Below are positions 53,923-63,911 of a stretch of 64,000 nucleotides of DNA, piece by piece. The translations under genes and the position numbers were made by a program. The notes beneath the pieces were generated by a model, which saw only the letters and a list, made by a program, of their open reading frames with translations, ran no database searches and was not told the origin of the DNA. This DNA comes from Streptomyces sp. RKAG293 (GTDB lineage Bacteria; Actinomycetota; Actinomycetes; Streptomycetales; Streptomycetaceae), in NCBI RefSeq assembly GCF_023701745.1, contig NZ_JAJOZB010000001.1, positions 3,478,501 through 3,542,500 of the forward strand, read 5' to 3'. Numbering within the stretch: position 1 is the stretch's first letter; each line of letters opens with the position of its first letter.

Positions 53923-55743
53923 ATGCACCACCAGCCATCCCGCCGCACCGTTCTCGCCACCGCGGCCGCCAGCGCCGTCACGGCGGGCGCCTTCGCCGCC
54001 GGCGTCCCGTCGGCCCAGGCCGCCGTCCCGGACCGCAGGCTCATCCGCGCGATCATCGCGCGGATGAGCCGGGCGGAGAAGGTCGGCCAGCTCTTCGTGA
54101 TGCGGGTCTACGGCCATTCCGCCACCGACCCCGACCCCGTGGACGTCGCGTCCAACCAGAGCGAGATGGGCGTCTCCGACGCCGCCGAACTGATCGCCAA
54201 GTACCACCTCGGCGGCATCATCTACTTCAGCTGGGCCCACAACACCCGGGACCCGCACCAGATCGCCGACCTCTCCAACGGCATCCAGCGCGCCGGGCTG
54301 GCCCATGGGACTCCGATCCCGCTGCTGATCTCCACCGATCAGGAGCAGGGTGCGGTCGCCCGGATCGGCTCCCCCGCAACGCTCTTCCCCGGCGGGATGG
54401 CGCTCGGCGCCGACGGCGATCCGCACGACGCCCGCGCAGCGGCCCATGTCGTCGGCACCGAGCTCGGCGCCATGGGCGTCAACCAGAACTTCTCTCCGGT
54501 CTCCGACGTGAACATCGATCCTGCCAACCCCGTGATCGGCGTACGGTCCTTCGGCGCCGATCCGCAGGCTGTCGCCGCCCTGGCGGCGGCCCAGGTCAAG
54601 GGGTACCAGGGGGCCGGCATCGCCTCCACCGCCAAGCATTTCCCCGGCCACGGCGACACCGGCACCGACAGCCATTTCGACCTGCCCGTCATCACCCACT
54701 CGCTGGACGAGTGGCGGCGGATCGACGCCCCGCCGTTCCGTGCCGCGATCGCCGCCGGGATCGACTCGATCATGACGGCCCACATCCTGGTTCCCGCGCT
54801 CGACGACTCGGGGAACCCCGCCACCCTCTCCCGCCCCATCCTCACCGGGATCCTCCGGGAGGAACTCGGCTACGACGGTGTCGTGATCACCGATTCGCTC
54901 GGCATGGCCGGTGTGCGGCAGAAGTACGGCGACGACCGGGTGCCCGTGCTCGCCCTGAAGGCCGGCGCCGACCAGTTGCTGAACCCGCCGCTCCTCGACG
55001 TCGCCTGGAACGCGGTACTCGACGCCCTGACGTCCGGGGAGATCACCGATCAGCGGATCGACGAGTCCCTCGTCCGGATCCTGGAACTCAAGGCCCGCAG
55101 GGGCCTGTTCCGCAATCCGTATGTCACGCATCAGGGCGTCGACCGGGCGGTCGGCATCCGGTCGCACCTCACGACCGCCGACCGGATCACCGGCCGTACC
55201 GTCACCCTGCTCTCCAACCCCTCCCGGATCCTGCCGCTGCCGCGCCGCGCCCATCGGAACCTGCTCGTGGTCGGCGCGGATCCGGCCGCGCCGTCCGGCA
55301 CCGGTGGCCCGCCGACCTCGGTCCTCGCCAAGGCGCTCACCGACCTCGGCCACCCCGCGCAGGCGCTGCCCACCGGCACCGCGCCCGGCCAGGCCGTCAT
55401 CGACGAGGCCGTCGCGGCCGCCCGCGGCAAGGACGGCGTCGTCATCGGCACGTACAACGTCACGGCGGCCGCGGCCGGCCAGATCGCCCTGGTGGAGGCG
55501 CTGGTGGCCACCGGCGTCCCCATCGTCCAGATCGCCCTCCGCAATCCGTACGACATCGCGTGGCTCGGCGGCGTCGCGGCCGGGATCGCCATGTACGGCT
55601 GGACCGATGTGTCGATGCGCGCGGTGGCCCGGGTCATCGCCGGCAGGGCGGCTCCGACGGGCCGGCTGCCGGTCGCGGTGCCGCGCGCCGACGATCCGGA
55701 ACAGACGCTCTATCCGATCGGACACGGGCTGAAATACCGGTAG
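53923..55743 (+). CDS. Tat-exported GH3 glycoside hydrolase, beta-N-acetylhexosaminidase type
   Basis: 606 aa from the ATG at 53923 (AAGGAG 8 bases upstream). Twin-arginine signal SRRTVLATAAASAVTAG, with cleavage near SAQAA. The GH3 catalytic barrel has MSRAEKVGQLFVMRVYG, STDQEQGAVARI, TAKHFPGHGDTGTDSHFDLP (the KHFPGHGDT...DSH motif of NagZ-type enzymes with catalytic His and Asp) and VVITDSLGMAGV (nucleophile Asp). The C-terminal (alpha/beta)6 domain completes a long two-domain form. It removes N-acetylglucosamine from chitin- or peptidoglycan-derived oligosaccharides outside the cell. Confidence 0.92.
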   Translation: MHHQPSRRTVLATAAASAVTAGAFAAGVPSAQAAVPDRRLIRAIIARMSRAEKVGQLFVMRVYGHSATDPDPVDVASNQSEMGVSDAAELIAKYHLGGIIYFSWAHNTRDPHQIADLSNGIQRAGLAHGTPIPLLISTDQEQGAVARIGSPATLFPGGMALGADGDPHDARAAAHVVGTELGAMGVNQNFSPVSDVNIDPANPVIGVRSFGADPQAVAALAAAQVKGYQGAGIASTAKHFPGHGDTGTDSHFDLPVITHSLDEWRRIDAPPFRAAIAAGIDSIMTAHILVPALDDSGNPATLSRPILTGILREELGYDGVVITDSLGMAGVRQKYGDDRVPVLALKAGADQLLNPPLLDVAWNAVLDALTSGEITDQRIDESLVRILELKARRGLFRNPYVTHQGVDRAVGIRSHLTTADRITGRTVTLLSNPSRILPLPRRAHRNLLVVGADPAAPSGTGGPPTSVLAKALTDLGHPAQALPTGTAPGQAVIDEAVAAARGKDGVVIGTYNVTAAAAGQIALVEALVATGVPIVQIALRNPYDIAWLGGVAAGIAMYGWTDVSMRAVARVIAGRAAPTGRLPVAVPRADDPEQTLYPIGHGLKYR

Positions 55744-55897
55744 CCGAGGCCCCCGGAGAACACATCGGGTCAGGTGTCGGGCGGTCCGGGAAGGTGCCGG
55801 GCCAACCCGGAGCCGGCGGGCCCTCCCCTCCGCCGGTTCCACCCCCTACCCTGACGTATGGGTGCATGTTGCGCGGGGGAAGCCTAGGGGGGCCATC

Positions 55898-56593
55898 ATG
55901 CGCGGGTACGGCCATTTCGGATCGTTTCTGCACACCGCGGTGGTCTCGGCCGCCGTGGTTTTCGCGCTCGCCCTCCTCACCGCGCTCGCGGCCTGCACAC
56001 CGTTCCGGGGGACGGCGGGCGGCGGTTCGGGGGCGGGATCGGCCGCCCCTTCACCGGCGCTGACGCCCGCGGGCACGGATACGGCGTTCCTCGCGGAGGG
56101 CGCGTGTGCGCAGAGCGATCCGCTGGGCTCGTACCGGGAGGTGGCGTGCTCGGACCCGAACGCCATCGCCGAGGTCACGGTCCGGTTCTACGGTCCGCTG
56201 CCGGATGCGTCATCGCCGGCGGCGGCGCCGACCGCCGCCCAGGGGACCTCGACGGTCCCGACGGTGCGGGCGGGAGACCGCTGTCCGGAGACGACGGACT
56301 TCGTCCTGTCCGTGCCGTCCGGCCGGTCGCCGGGGTACGCCTGCATGCGCAAACGCGACGGCCCGCACCCCGGCGACCCGGGGGCGGGCGGTGGTCCGCG
56401 CACCATCGTCGGCGACTGCGTCTACACCGCGGGTGCCGGCCAGGTGAAGGAGACGGCCTGTGACCGTTCCAGCCGGAACAAGCCCGGGTACCGGGTGGAT
56501 GTGATCGCACCTGATCGCGCGCAATGCCCGCCGGGAACGGCTCTGTTCGTGAGCGTCGGGCCGGCGGGCGTCGGATGCGCCCGCCGGCTGTGA
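55898..56593 (+). CDS. Putative lipoprotein of unknown function
   Basis: 231 aa from the ATG at 55898 (run of Gs upstream). A hydrophobic signal (about 11-32) ends in a lipobox LTALAAC. After a Gly/Ser/Pro spacer come two Cys-rich segments: FLAEGACAQSDPLGSYREVAC with SDPNAIAEVTVRF, and a later CVYTAGAGQVKETAC. The spacing suggests disulphide-bonded repeats of about 90 residues (GACAQSDPLGSYREVACSDP against IVGDCVYTAGAGQVKETACD). No known family recognised; possibly an extracytoplasmic binding or inhibitor-like protein. Confidence 0.7.
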   Translation: MRGYGHFGSFLHTAVVSAAVVFALALLTALAACTPFRGTAGGGSGAGSAAPSPALTPAGTDTAFLAEGACAQSDPLGSYREVACSDPNAIAEVTVRFYGPLPDASSPAAAPTAAQGTSTVPTVRAGDRCPETTDFVLSVPSGRSPGYACMRKRDGPHPGDPGAGGGPRTIVGDCVYTAGAGQVKETACDRSSRNKPGYRVDVIAPDRAQCPPGTALFVSVGPAGVGCARRL

Positions 56594-56635
56594 ACCGCGT
56601 CCTTGCTCAGATCACGTCCGGGACCGGGACCCGCG

Positions 56636-58090
56636 CTACAGCGGGTGGCGCTCCATGACGTCGTTCGGTACGTCGAGCTTCGCGTCGAACGAGGGGGCGA
56701 GCGTCGTGGCCGGGGTGACGCCCGCCCACTTCAGCACCTCGGCGGTCGCCTTGGCGTTGTCCGCGGGCTTGAGCGCGGCGATGTTCGCGCCGTGATTGGC
56801 ACCGGGCGCCCACATCACGAAGGAGTCCTTCGCGCCCTTCCCGAGCCGGAACGGTTCTGCACCCCAGGGGTCGTTCGTTCCGTACACGAACAGCATCCGC
56901 TGGGCGTGGTGCTGCACCCAGTTGTCCACGTCGGGCATCGCCCACGGCTTGAAGGTCATCGGGATGGACCGCGGCACGTACGAGCGCGGCTGGTAGATGC
57001 CGGGGTAGCGCAACAGCCCCTTGAGGTGCGGGGTCGCGAAGGTGGGCGCGCCGAGCTGGGTGCCGGCCTGGTAGTAGTACGGCGTGTAGTACTCCAGCCC
57101 TTGGTCGGTGTAGAAGTCGAAGCCGGAGATGGTGTCGATGAAGCTGTACAGCTCATCGGTGGTCGCGGTCGGCTTGGGGACGGTCGGGCACTCCGACTCC
57201 AGGTGGTACTGCCAGAACGCCCACACCAGGTCCAGCACGACGTTCTCGTACGCCTTGTCGGCGCTGCCCACGGTGGTGAAGGTCAGCGCGTTGTCGTCGG
57301 CGTACTTCTGGTAGCGGGCGACGATCTCGTCGCGGCGTACCAGCGCCTCGCGCTGCACGGCGTTGAGCGCCGCACGGCAGTCCGCGTTGCCGACGGTCTT
57401 GAAGAACTCCGTGTAGGCCGAGTCCTCCTTGTTGACCACGTCATTGGGCGCGACGTAGGCGACCGTGCCGTCCATGTCGTTCGGGTAGAAGCGGCGGAAG
57501 TAGGTGGCGGTCATGCCGCCCTTGCTGCCGCCGGTGTCGATCCAGTTCCGGTGGTAAATGCGGTCCAGCGCCTGGAAGATCCGGTGCTGGTCGCTGGCCG
57601 CCTGCCAGATGTCGAGCTTGGACCAGTCGGCCGGCTCGGTGGGACGGGACGGTGTGAAGAACCGGTATTCCATGGAGACCTGGTTGCCGTCGATGAGCCG
57701 GGTCGGCTCCGAACGGCTCGCGTTGGTGGAGAGCCCGTAGCCGGAGGTGAAGAAGACCGTCGGGCGGTCGGTCGCCTTGTGGAGCACCGTCAGCCGCTGC
57801 TGGAAGGTGCCCTTCCAGGGGCGGAGGTGGTCGATGGGCTGGGTGTAGTTGAGAACGAAGTACCGGTAGCCGGTGACCGGCTTCTCCTCGATGAGGGTCA
57901 TCCCGGGTATCGCCAGGATGCGGTCCTTGATATCCGCGCTCGCCGAATCGACACGGGCCGAATCCGAACGAGCCGAATTCGCACCGGTCGAATCCGCGGC
58001 GGTGGCCGTCCCCGTCGCACCGGCCCCGACCGCACCGGTCGCGCCGACGAGCAGCATCAGTGACAGCAGCCATCTGAGCGCCTTACGCAT
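56636..58090 (-). CDS. Secreted S37-family (PS-10) tripeptidyl aminopeptidase
   Basis: 484 aa. Signal peptide 1 to about 32 (LLSLMLLVGATGAVGAGA), then a Ser/Ala/Asp-rich stretch with SAR repeats. The catalytic part begins YFVLNYTQPIDH and has VFFTSGYGLS, WIDTGGSKGGMTATY (catalytic Ser in GGSKGG near 192), RRFYPNDMDG and a C-terminal part with MLFVYGTNDPWGAEPF (Asp) and APGANHG (His). Peptidase family S37 releases tripeptides from protein N-termini outside mycelia. Convergent with the lipoprotein gene. Confidence 0.9.
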   Translation of the reverse strand: MRKALRWLLSLMLLVGATGAVGAGATGTATAADSTGANSARSDSARVDSASADIKDRILAIPGMTLIEEKPVTGYRYFVLNYTQPIDHLRPWKGTFQQRLTVLHKATDRPTVFFTSGYGLSTNASRSEPTRLIDGNQVSMEYRFFTPSRPTEPADWSKLDIWQAASDQHRIFQALDRIYHRNWIDTGGSKGGMTATYFRRFYPNDMDGTVAYVAPNDVVNKEDSAYTEFFKTVGNADCRAALNAVQREALVRRDEIVARYQKYADDNALTFTTVGSADKAYENVVLDLVWAFWQYHLESECPTVPKPTATTDELYSFIDTISGFDFYTDQGLEYYTPYYYQAGTQLGAPTFATPHLKGLLRYPGIYQPRSYVPRSIPMTFKPWAMPDVDNWVQHHAQRMLFVYGTNDPWGAEPFRLGKGAKDSFVMWAPGANHGANIAALKPADNAKATAEVLKWAGVTPATTLAPSFDAKLDVPNDVMERHPL

Positions 58091-58175
58091 GCACCCTCCC
58101 CTGGGTTCACGGACGTTGCCGCGAACCTAGGGGAGCGGGAGTCTTACCACCAGAGGGCGTTGGGACGGTGAAATA

Positions 58176-61100
58176 TCAGGCGGCGGCCCGTACTTCACCG
58201 ACGAATGTGCGCCACAACCGGGCGTATCGCCCGTCCGCGGCGAGCAGTTCGTCATGCGTGCCGTCCTCGATGACGCGGCCGTGGTCGAGCACGACGACAC
58301 GGTCGGCGCGCGAGGCCGTGGTCAGCCGGTGCGCGACGACGAGCGTGGTGCGCCGCACCGCCAGCCGGTCGGCGGCCTGGTTGACCAGTCCTTCCGTGGC
58401 GAGGTCGAGCGCGGCCGTCGCCTCGTCCAGCAGCAGGATGTCGGGATCGACGAGCTCGGCCCGGGCCAGGGCTATCAGCTGCCGCTGTCCCGCGGACAGG
58501 TTGCGGCCGCGCTCGCTGACCCGGTGCAGATAGCCGCCGTCGAGCGTCGCGATCATCTCGTGCGCACCGACCGCCCGGGCCGCGGCCTCGACCTCCGCGT
58601 CCGTCGCGTCCATCCGTCCGTAGGCGATGGAGTCGCGCACCGTTCCGGCGAACAGGTACGGCTCCTGCGGTACGACGCCCAGCCGCTGCCGGTAGGCCGT
58701 CATGTCGAGTTCGCGGATGTCGGTGCCGTCGACGAGGACGCCGCCGCCGGTCGGGTCGTAGAACCGGGCGACCAGCTTGACCAGCGTGGACTTGCCCGCG
58801 CCCGTCTCGCCGACGAAGGCGACCGTCTGCCCGGCCGGGATGCGCAGGTCCACGCCGCTCAGCGCCTCGGCGCCGTCCCCGTACCGGAAGTGCACGTCCT
58901 TGAAGGTGATCTCGCCGCGCAGCGACGGGACGGCCAGCGGCCGGGCCGCGGCCGGGGTGGTGCTCGGCACCCGCAGCAGTTCACGGATCCGGCCGAGCGA
59001 CACCGACGCCTGCTGGTAGCCGTCGAAGACCTGCGACAGCTGCTGCACCGGCGCGAAGAACAGATCGATGTAGAGCAGGTACGCGACGAGCGCGCCCGCG
59101 GTCAGCGTCCCCGCGCCGACCCGCTGGGCGCCGACGATCAGCACCAGCGCGGCCGCACCGCTGGACAGCAACTGCACGAACGGGAAGTACACCGAGATCA
59201 GGAACTGTCCGCGCACCCGGGCCTCGCGGTACGCGCTGCTGCGCTCCGCGAACCGGACGGCGCCGACGCGCTCCCGGCGGAACGCCTGCACGATGCGCAG
59301 CCCGGCGACGTTCTCCTGGAGGTCCGCGTTGACGACGCCGACGCGTTCACGGGCCAGTTCGTAGGCCCGGACCGACTTGCGCCGGAACACCCAGGTGGCC
59401 AGCACGAGCGGCGGGAGGGTCGCGAAGACCAGCAGCGCCAGCTGGACGTCCAGGGCGAGCAGCGCGACCAGGATGCCGAAGAAGGTGAGCACGCTGACCA
59501 GGGCGGTGACCAGTCCGGTCTGCAGGAATGTCGACAAAGCGTCGACGTCCGTGGTCATCCGCGTCATGATCCGGCCGGTCAGCTCACGCTCGTAGTAGTC
59601 GAGCCCGAGCCGGTGCAGATGCGAGAAGATCTTCACCCGCAGTGTGTAGAGGACGCGCTCGCCGGTCCTGCCGGTCAGCCGCGCCGAACCCCACTGCGCC
59701 GCCCACTGCACGACGACGATCACCAGGCCGGCGGCCGAGGCAACCCAGACCGCGCCGAGCGCGGCCTCCCGGACACCGGAGTCGATGCCGTGCCTGATCA
59801 GCACCGGCAGCATCAGCCCGGCGATGGCGTCCGCCGCCACCAGTAGCAGGCTGAGCAGCAGCGGGACGCGGAAGCCGCGCAGCAGGCTGCGCAGCCCGAA
59901 CTCCTCGTCGACGATGCGGGCCTGCGCCTCGTCCACGTCGGGGGTGTCGTTGGCGGGTGGCAGCGCCGCCACCTTCGCGAGCAGGTCGGGCGAGGCCGGC
60001 ATCCCGGCCATCGCGGCGGCCATGCCGGCGGGTCCACCCGCCGCCGGGACGACGGGCGCCGGGGCGGCGCCGTTCTCACGTGCCTTGCCCTCGGCGGTCC
60101 CGTCCGCGGGGTGCGACTCCCTGAGCCACAGCGCCGCGGTCACTCCGTCGGACACCTTGGACCCGTTGATCCCGCCAGTTCCGTTGAACCTGTCGGACCC
60201 GTTGAACCTGTCGGACCCGTCGAACGTCTCGAACCGATCGGGCCCGTCGGACCCTTCGGATCCGGATCCGGATGCGGTGACGGTGGCGGTGCGCTCCGCC
60301 AGCCCGGTCGCGGCGCCCTCGCCCGACCAGGCGGCGGCGAGCACACCGGCCGGGTCGGCGGTGACGACGTCCGCGCCGAGCGCGTCCGGGTCGGTGAGCA
60401 GCTTGCGGAAGAGCGCGGAGCGCTCCTCCAGTTCGTCATGGGTGCCGATGTCCGCCAGCCGGCCGTCCTCCAGGACGGCGATCCGGTCGGCGAGCGCCAG
60501 CGTCGAGCGGCGGTGGGCGATGAGCAGTGTCGTCCGGCCGGTCACGACCTCGCGCAGCGCGTCGAAGATCTCCGCCTCGACCTGGGCGTCGACCGCCGAG
60601 GTCGCGTCGTCCAGGAGCAGCAGCCGCGGGTCGGTCAGGATCGCGCGGGCGAGGGCGACGCGCTGCCGCTGGCCGCCGGACAGGGTCAGGCCCTGCTCGC
60701 CGACCACGGTGTCGTAGCCCTCGGGGAGCGCCTCGATGAACTCGTGGGCCTGCGCCGCGCGGGTCGCGGCGAGCACCTGCTCATCGGTGGCGTCCGGGTG
60801 TCCGTAGGCGATGTTGGAGCGGACGGTGTCGGAGAACAGGAAGCTGTCCTCGGGCACCATGCCGATGGCGCCGCGCAGCGAGTCGAAGGTGAGGTCGCGG
60901 ACGTCCTCTCCGCCGATCCGCACCGCGCCGCCGGTGGCGTCGTAGAAGCGCGGCAGCAGCAGCGAGACGGTGGACTTCCCGGAGCCCGAGGCGCCGACGA
61001 CGGCGACGGTCTCACCGGGCTCGACGCGCAGCGAGAAGTCGGCCAGCACCGGCCGCTCGGGGTCGTAGCCGAAGGTGACGTGGTCGAACTCGACGGTGGC

Positions 61101-62111
61101 CGCGCCGTCGGGCAGCGTCCGGGTGCCCTCCTCCAGCGTCGGTTCGGTGTCGATCAGTTCCAGGACGCGTTCGACGCCGGCCCGTGCCTGCTGTCCGACG
61201 GTCAGCATCATGGTCAGCATCCGGACCGGGCCGGTGAGCTGCGCGAGGTAGGTGGAGAACGCGACGAACGTGCCGAGCGTGATCTGCCCGCGGGTCGCCA
61301 TCCATCCGCCGAGCGCCAGCATGCCCACCTGGCCGATCGAGGGCACGGCCTGGAGGGCCGGGCTGTAGCGCGCGTTCAGCCGGATCGTGCGGAGCCGGCC
61401 GGCGAACAGCTTCTTGCTGACGCCCTCCAGCTTGTCCATCTCCTGCTGCTCCTGGCCGAAGCCCTTCACCACGCGGACGCCGGTGACGGACCCGTCGACG
61501 ATGCCCGCGACGGCCGCGGCCTGCCCCTGGGCGTACCAGGTGGCGGGGAAGAGCCGCTTGCGGCTGCGGTCGGCGATGAACCAGAGGGCGGGGGCGACGG
61601 CCAGCGCGACGAGGGTGAGGAGCGGGGAGAGGGTGAGCATCACGATCAGGGACAGCACGAACAGCAGCACGTTGCCGATCATCATCGGCAGCATGAAGAG
61701 CAGGCCCTGGATGAGCTGCAGGTCGCTGGTGGCCCTGCCGACCACCTGGCCGGTGTCGAGCTCGTCCTGCCGCCGGCCGTCCAGCCGGGTCAGCGAGCGG
61801 AACATGTCGCTGCGCAGGTCGTGCTGCACATCGAGGGCGAGCCGGCCGCCGTAGAAGCGCCGCACATACGTCAGGACGTAGACGGCGACGGCCGCGACCA
61901 CCAGCACGATCGCCCAGGGCAGCAGCGGACGGTCGTGCGCGAGCACCACGTCGTCGATGATCAGCTTCGGCACCAGCGGAACGAGCGCGGTGACGGCCAT
62001 CCCGCCCAGTGACGCGCCCAACGCCAGCAGTACGTTGCGGCGGTACCGCCAGCAATAGCCGACCAACCGCCGCAACCAGCCCTGCTCCGGCTCAACCTTC
62101 GCCGATGTCAC
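58176..62111 (-). CDS. Fused ABC exporter (TMD-NBD-TMD-NBD)
   Basis: 1311 aa. TMD1 about 15-320 and NBD1 about 340-575: Walker A GASGSGKST near 374, signature LSGGQRQR near 483, Walker B LLLLDDATSAVD. The linker (about 590-715) is low complexity with a 6-residue tandem repeat. TMD2 about 730-1020; NBD2 about 1040-1295: GETGAGKST near 1109, signature LSAGQRQ, Walker B ILLLDEATAALD. The Glu after Walker B is Asp in NBD1 and the NBD2 signature is LSAGQ, which together make one degenerate ATP site, as in heterodimeric type IV exporters. Likely a lipid or drug exporter. Confidence 0.93.
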   Translation of the reverse strand: MTSAKVEPEQGWLRRLVGYCWRYRRNVLLALGASLGGMAVTALVPLVPKLIIDDVVLAHDRPLLPWAIVLVVAAVAVYVLTYVRRFYGGRLALDVQHDLRSDMFRSLTRLDGRRQDELDTGQVVGRATSDLQLIQGLLFMLPMMIGNVLLFVLSLIVMLTLSPLLTLVALAVAPALWFIADRSRKRLFPATWYAQGQAAAVAGIVDGSVTGVRVVKGFGQEQQEMDKLEGVSKKLFAGRLRTIRLNARYSPALQAVPSIGQVGMLALGGWMATRGQITLGTFVAFSTYLAQLTGPVRMLTMMLTVGQQARAGVERVLELIDTEPTLEEGTRTLPDGAATVEFDHVTFGYDPERPVLADFSLRVEPGETVAVVGASGSGKSTVSLLLPRFYDATGGAVRIGGEDVRDLTFDSLRGAIGMVPEDSFLFSDTVRSNIAYGHPDATDEQVLAATRAAQAHEFIEALPEGYDTVVGEQGLTLSGGQRQRVALARAILTDPRLLLLDDATSAVDAQVEAEIFDALREVVTGRTTLLIAHRRSTLALADRIAVLEDGRLADIGTHDELEERSALFRKLLTDPDALGADVVTADPAGVLAAAWSGEGAATGLAERTATVTASGSGSEGSDGPDRFETFDGSDRFNGSDRFNGTGGINGSKVSDGVTAALWLRESHPADGTAEGKARENGAAPAPVVPAAGGPAGMAAAMAGMPASPDLLAKVAALPPANDTPDVDEAQARIVDEEFGLRSLLRGFRVPLLLSLLLVAADAIAGLMLPVLIRHGIDSGVREAALGAVWVASAAGLVIVVVQWAAQWGSARLTGRTGERVLYTLRVKIFSHLHRLGLDYYERELTGRIMTRMTTDVDALSTFLQTGLVTALVSVLTFFGILVALLALDVQLALLVFATLPPLVLATWVFRRKSVRAYELARERVGVVNADLQENVAGLRIVQAFRRERVGAVRFAERSSAYREARVRGQFLISVYFPFVQLLSSGAAALVLIVGAQRVGAGTLTAGALVAYLLYIDLFFAPVQQLSQVFDGYQQASVSLGRIRELLRVPSTTPAAARPLAVPSLRGEITFKDVHFRYGDGAEALSGVDLRIPAGQTVAFVGETGAGKSTLVKLVARFYDPTGGGVLVDGTDIRELDMTAYRQRLGVVPQEPYLFAGTVRDSIAYGRMDATDAEVEAAARAVGAHEMIATLDGGYLHRVSERGRNLSAGQRQLIALARAELVDPDILLLDEATAALDLATEGLVNQAADRLAVRRTTLVVAHRLTTASRADRVVVLDHGRVIEDGTHDELLAADGRYARLWRTFVGEVRAAA
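60181..60234 (+). repeat. 18-bp tandem repeats in the exporter linker
   Basis: Units at 60181-60198 and 60199-60216 are identical (CCGTTGAACCTGTCGGAC); 60217-60234 is a degenerate third copy. They encode the six-residue repeat SDRFNG between the two exporter halves. As 18 is a multiple of three, copy change keeps the frame. Confidence 0.85.
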
Positions 62112-62285
62112 CCGGGTCCTCCCACTGATCCACGACTACCCGACGCTGCAACGCGCTGGCGTGCGAATTTCATCCTGCAGCAACAAACCGCAGCCAAAGA
62201 GGGGCCAAGGTCTCACTCTTCTCGGGCGATGGACCTAAGCCTTGCTGGAGCCGGGCGGCCCGCCCCTGGCGGAGCGGGGGCCCGG

Positions 62286-63911
62286 TCAGCTCCCTATGAG
62301 ATGGGTGGGGGCGAACATCCGCAGGTGCGCCGGGAGGACGACGACGGAGGGGCCCGGGGCGGCCAGCGCCGCGGCGAGGTCGTCGCGGAGGGTGCCGGGC
62401 GTGGTGGCGGTGGCCGGGACCCCGAACGACTCGGCGAGGGCGACGAAGTCCGGGCGCGCCAGCTCGGTGGCGGTCGCCTGGCCGAAGGCGTCGGTCATGT
62501 ACTCGCGGAGGATGCCGTAGCCGCCGTCGTCCACGATGAGCCAGGTGACGGGCAGGCCGTACTGCCGCGCGGTGGCCAGCTCGGCGATGGAGTACATGGC
62601 TCCGCCGTCCCCCGAGACGGCCAGGACCGGCCGTGCGGGATCGGCGGCGGCCGCGCCGAGGGCGGCGGGGAAGCCGTAGCCGAGGCCGCCGGCGCCCTGC
62701 GCCGAGTGCATGGTGTTGGGGTGCCGGGCGTCGAAGGCTGACCAGGCCCAGTAGCCGAGGATCGTCATGTCCCAGCAGCTGGGCGAGGTGTCGGGCAGGG
62801 CGTCGCGGACCGCGGCCAGCAACTGCTGCTCCAGGCCCAGGTCCTGGCCGGCGATCCGGTCACCGACGAGGGCCAGCACTTCGGCGACGGCCTTGGCGGC
62901 CTCCTCGTCCGGGCGCGGCACCGTCAGGTCGCACAGGGCGGCCAGCGAGAGCCGGGCGTCGCCGTGGATGCCCAGGGCGGGGTGGTTGGACTCCAGTTTC
63001 CCGAGGTCCGCCTCGATCTGGATCACCCGGCCGCGGGGGCGGAACGTGTGGTAGTTCGAGGAGAGTTCGCCGAGGCCGGAGCCGACGACGAGCAGCACGT
63101 CGGCGGCTTCGAGGAAGTCGGTGGTGTGCCGGTCCTCGATCCAGGACTGCAGCGACAGCGGGTGCTCCCAGGGGAACGCGCCCTTGCCGCCGAACGTCGA
63201 GGCGACCGGGGCGTCGAGCTGCTCGGCCAGCGCGAGGAGCTCAGCGGCCGCGCCGGACCGTACGACGCCGCCGCCGGCCAGGATGACCGGCCGCTGTGCC
63301 CCGGACAGCAGCCGGGCCGCCTCGGTGATCAGCTCGGCGCGCGGCTCCAGCGGGCGGGGCACCGCACGCAGTGCGGTGACGGGCGGGACGCCGGTGTCGG
63401 CGAGCAGCACGTCCTGCGGGATCTCCACCCACACCGGTCCGTACGGCGCGGTGAGCGCTGACTCCCAGGCCTCGGCGAGGGCCGAGGGGATCTGCGAGGC
63501 GGTGCGGACCGTGTGCACGGACTTGACCACGTCCCGGAACGACGCCTTCTGGTCGCGCAGTTCATGCAGATAGCCGTGGCGTCCGCCGCCGAGTCCGGCG
63601 GTCGGGACCTGGCTGCTGATGGCGAGCACCGGCGCGGAGGCGGCGGCGGACTCCTGGAGCGCGGCGAGCGTCATCAGCGCGCCGGGGCCGGTGGAGACCA
63701 GCAGCGGGGCGACTCCGCCGGTGACCCGGGCGTACGCGTCGGCGGCGAAGCCCGCGTTGTTCTCGACGCGCAGCCCCACGTAGGTGAGCGTCGAGCGGCG
63801 CAGCGCGTCGAAGGTGCCGAGGGCGTGCTGTCCCGGCAGCCCGAAGACCGTGGTCGCGCCGAGCACGGCCAGGGACTCGACGACGAGGTCGCCGCCGTTG
63901 CGGGCCGTCAC
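62286..63911 (-). CDS. Thiamine diphosphate-dependent enzyme, acetolactate synthase/benzoylformate decarboxylase-like
   Basis: 541 aa; the GTG start overlaps the upstream stop (GTGA). Three domains in ThDP order: PYR (1-170) with VFGLPGQHALG, Glu50 in VENNAGFAADAYARVTG activating the cofactor and TGPGALMTLAALQESAAAS; a central domain (about 190-330); and PP (about 360-540) with AQGAGGLGYGFPAALGAAA and GDGGAMYSIAELATARQYG as the Mg-ThDP motif near 430. The exact reaction is not predictable, but a 2-keto acid decarboxylase or carboligase is likely. It follows a probable agmatinase, so it may serve amine or guanidine catabolism. Confidence 0.9.
   Translation of the reverse strand: MTARNGGDLVVESLAVLGATTVFGLPGQHALGTFDALRRSTLTYVGLRVENNAGFAADAYARVTGGVAPLLVSTGPGALMTLAALQESAAASAPVLAISSQVPTAGLGGGRHGYLHELRDQKASFRDVVKSVHTVRTASQIPSALAEAWESALTAPYGPVWVEIPQDVLLADTGVPPVTALRAVPRPLEPRAELITEAARLLSGAQRPVILAGGGVVRSGAAAELLALAEQLDAPVASTFGGKGAFPWEHPLSLQSWIEDRHTTDFLEAADVLLVVGSGLGELSSNYHTFRPRGRVIQIEADLGKLESNHPALGIHGDARLSLAALCDLTVPRPDEEAAKAVAEVLALVGDRIAGQDLGLEQQLLAAVRDALPDTSPSCWDMTILGYWAWSAFDARHPNTMHSAQGAGGLGYGFPAALGAAAADPARPVLAVSGDGGAMYSIAELATARQYGLPVTWLIVDDGGYGILREYMTDAFGQATATELARPDFVALAESFGVPATATTPGTLRDDLAAALAAPGPSVVVLPAHLRMFAPTHLIGS

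Noticed and set aside
52405..55842. 1145-codon open frame on the minus strand
   Set aside because: Antisense to the isomerase, lipoprotein and GH3 genes, which have clear signals and motifs.
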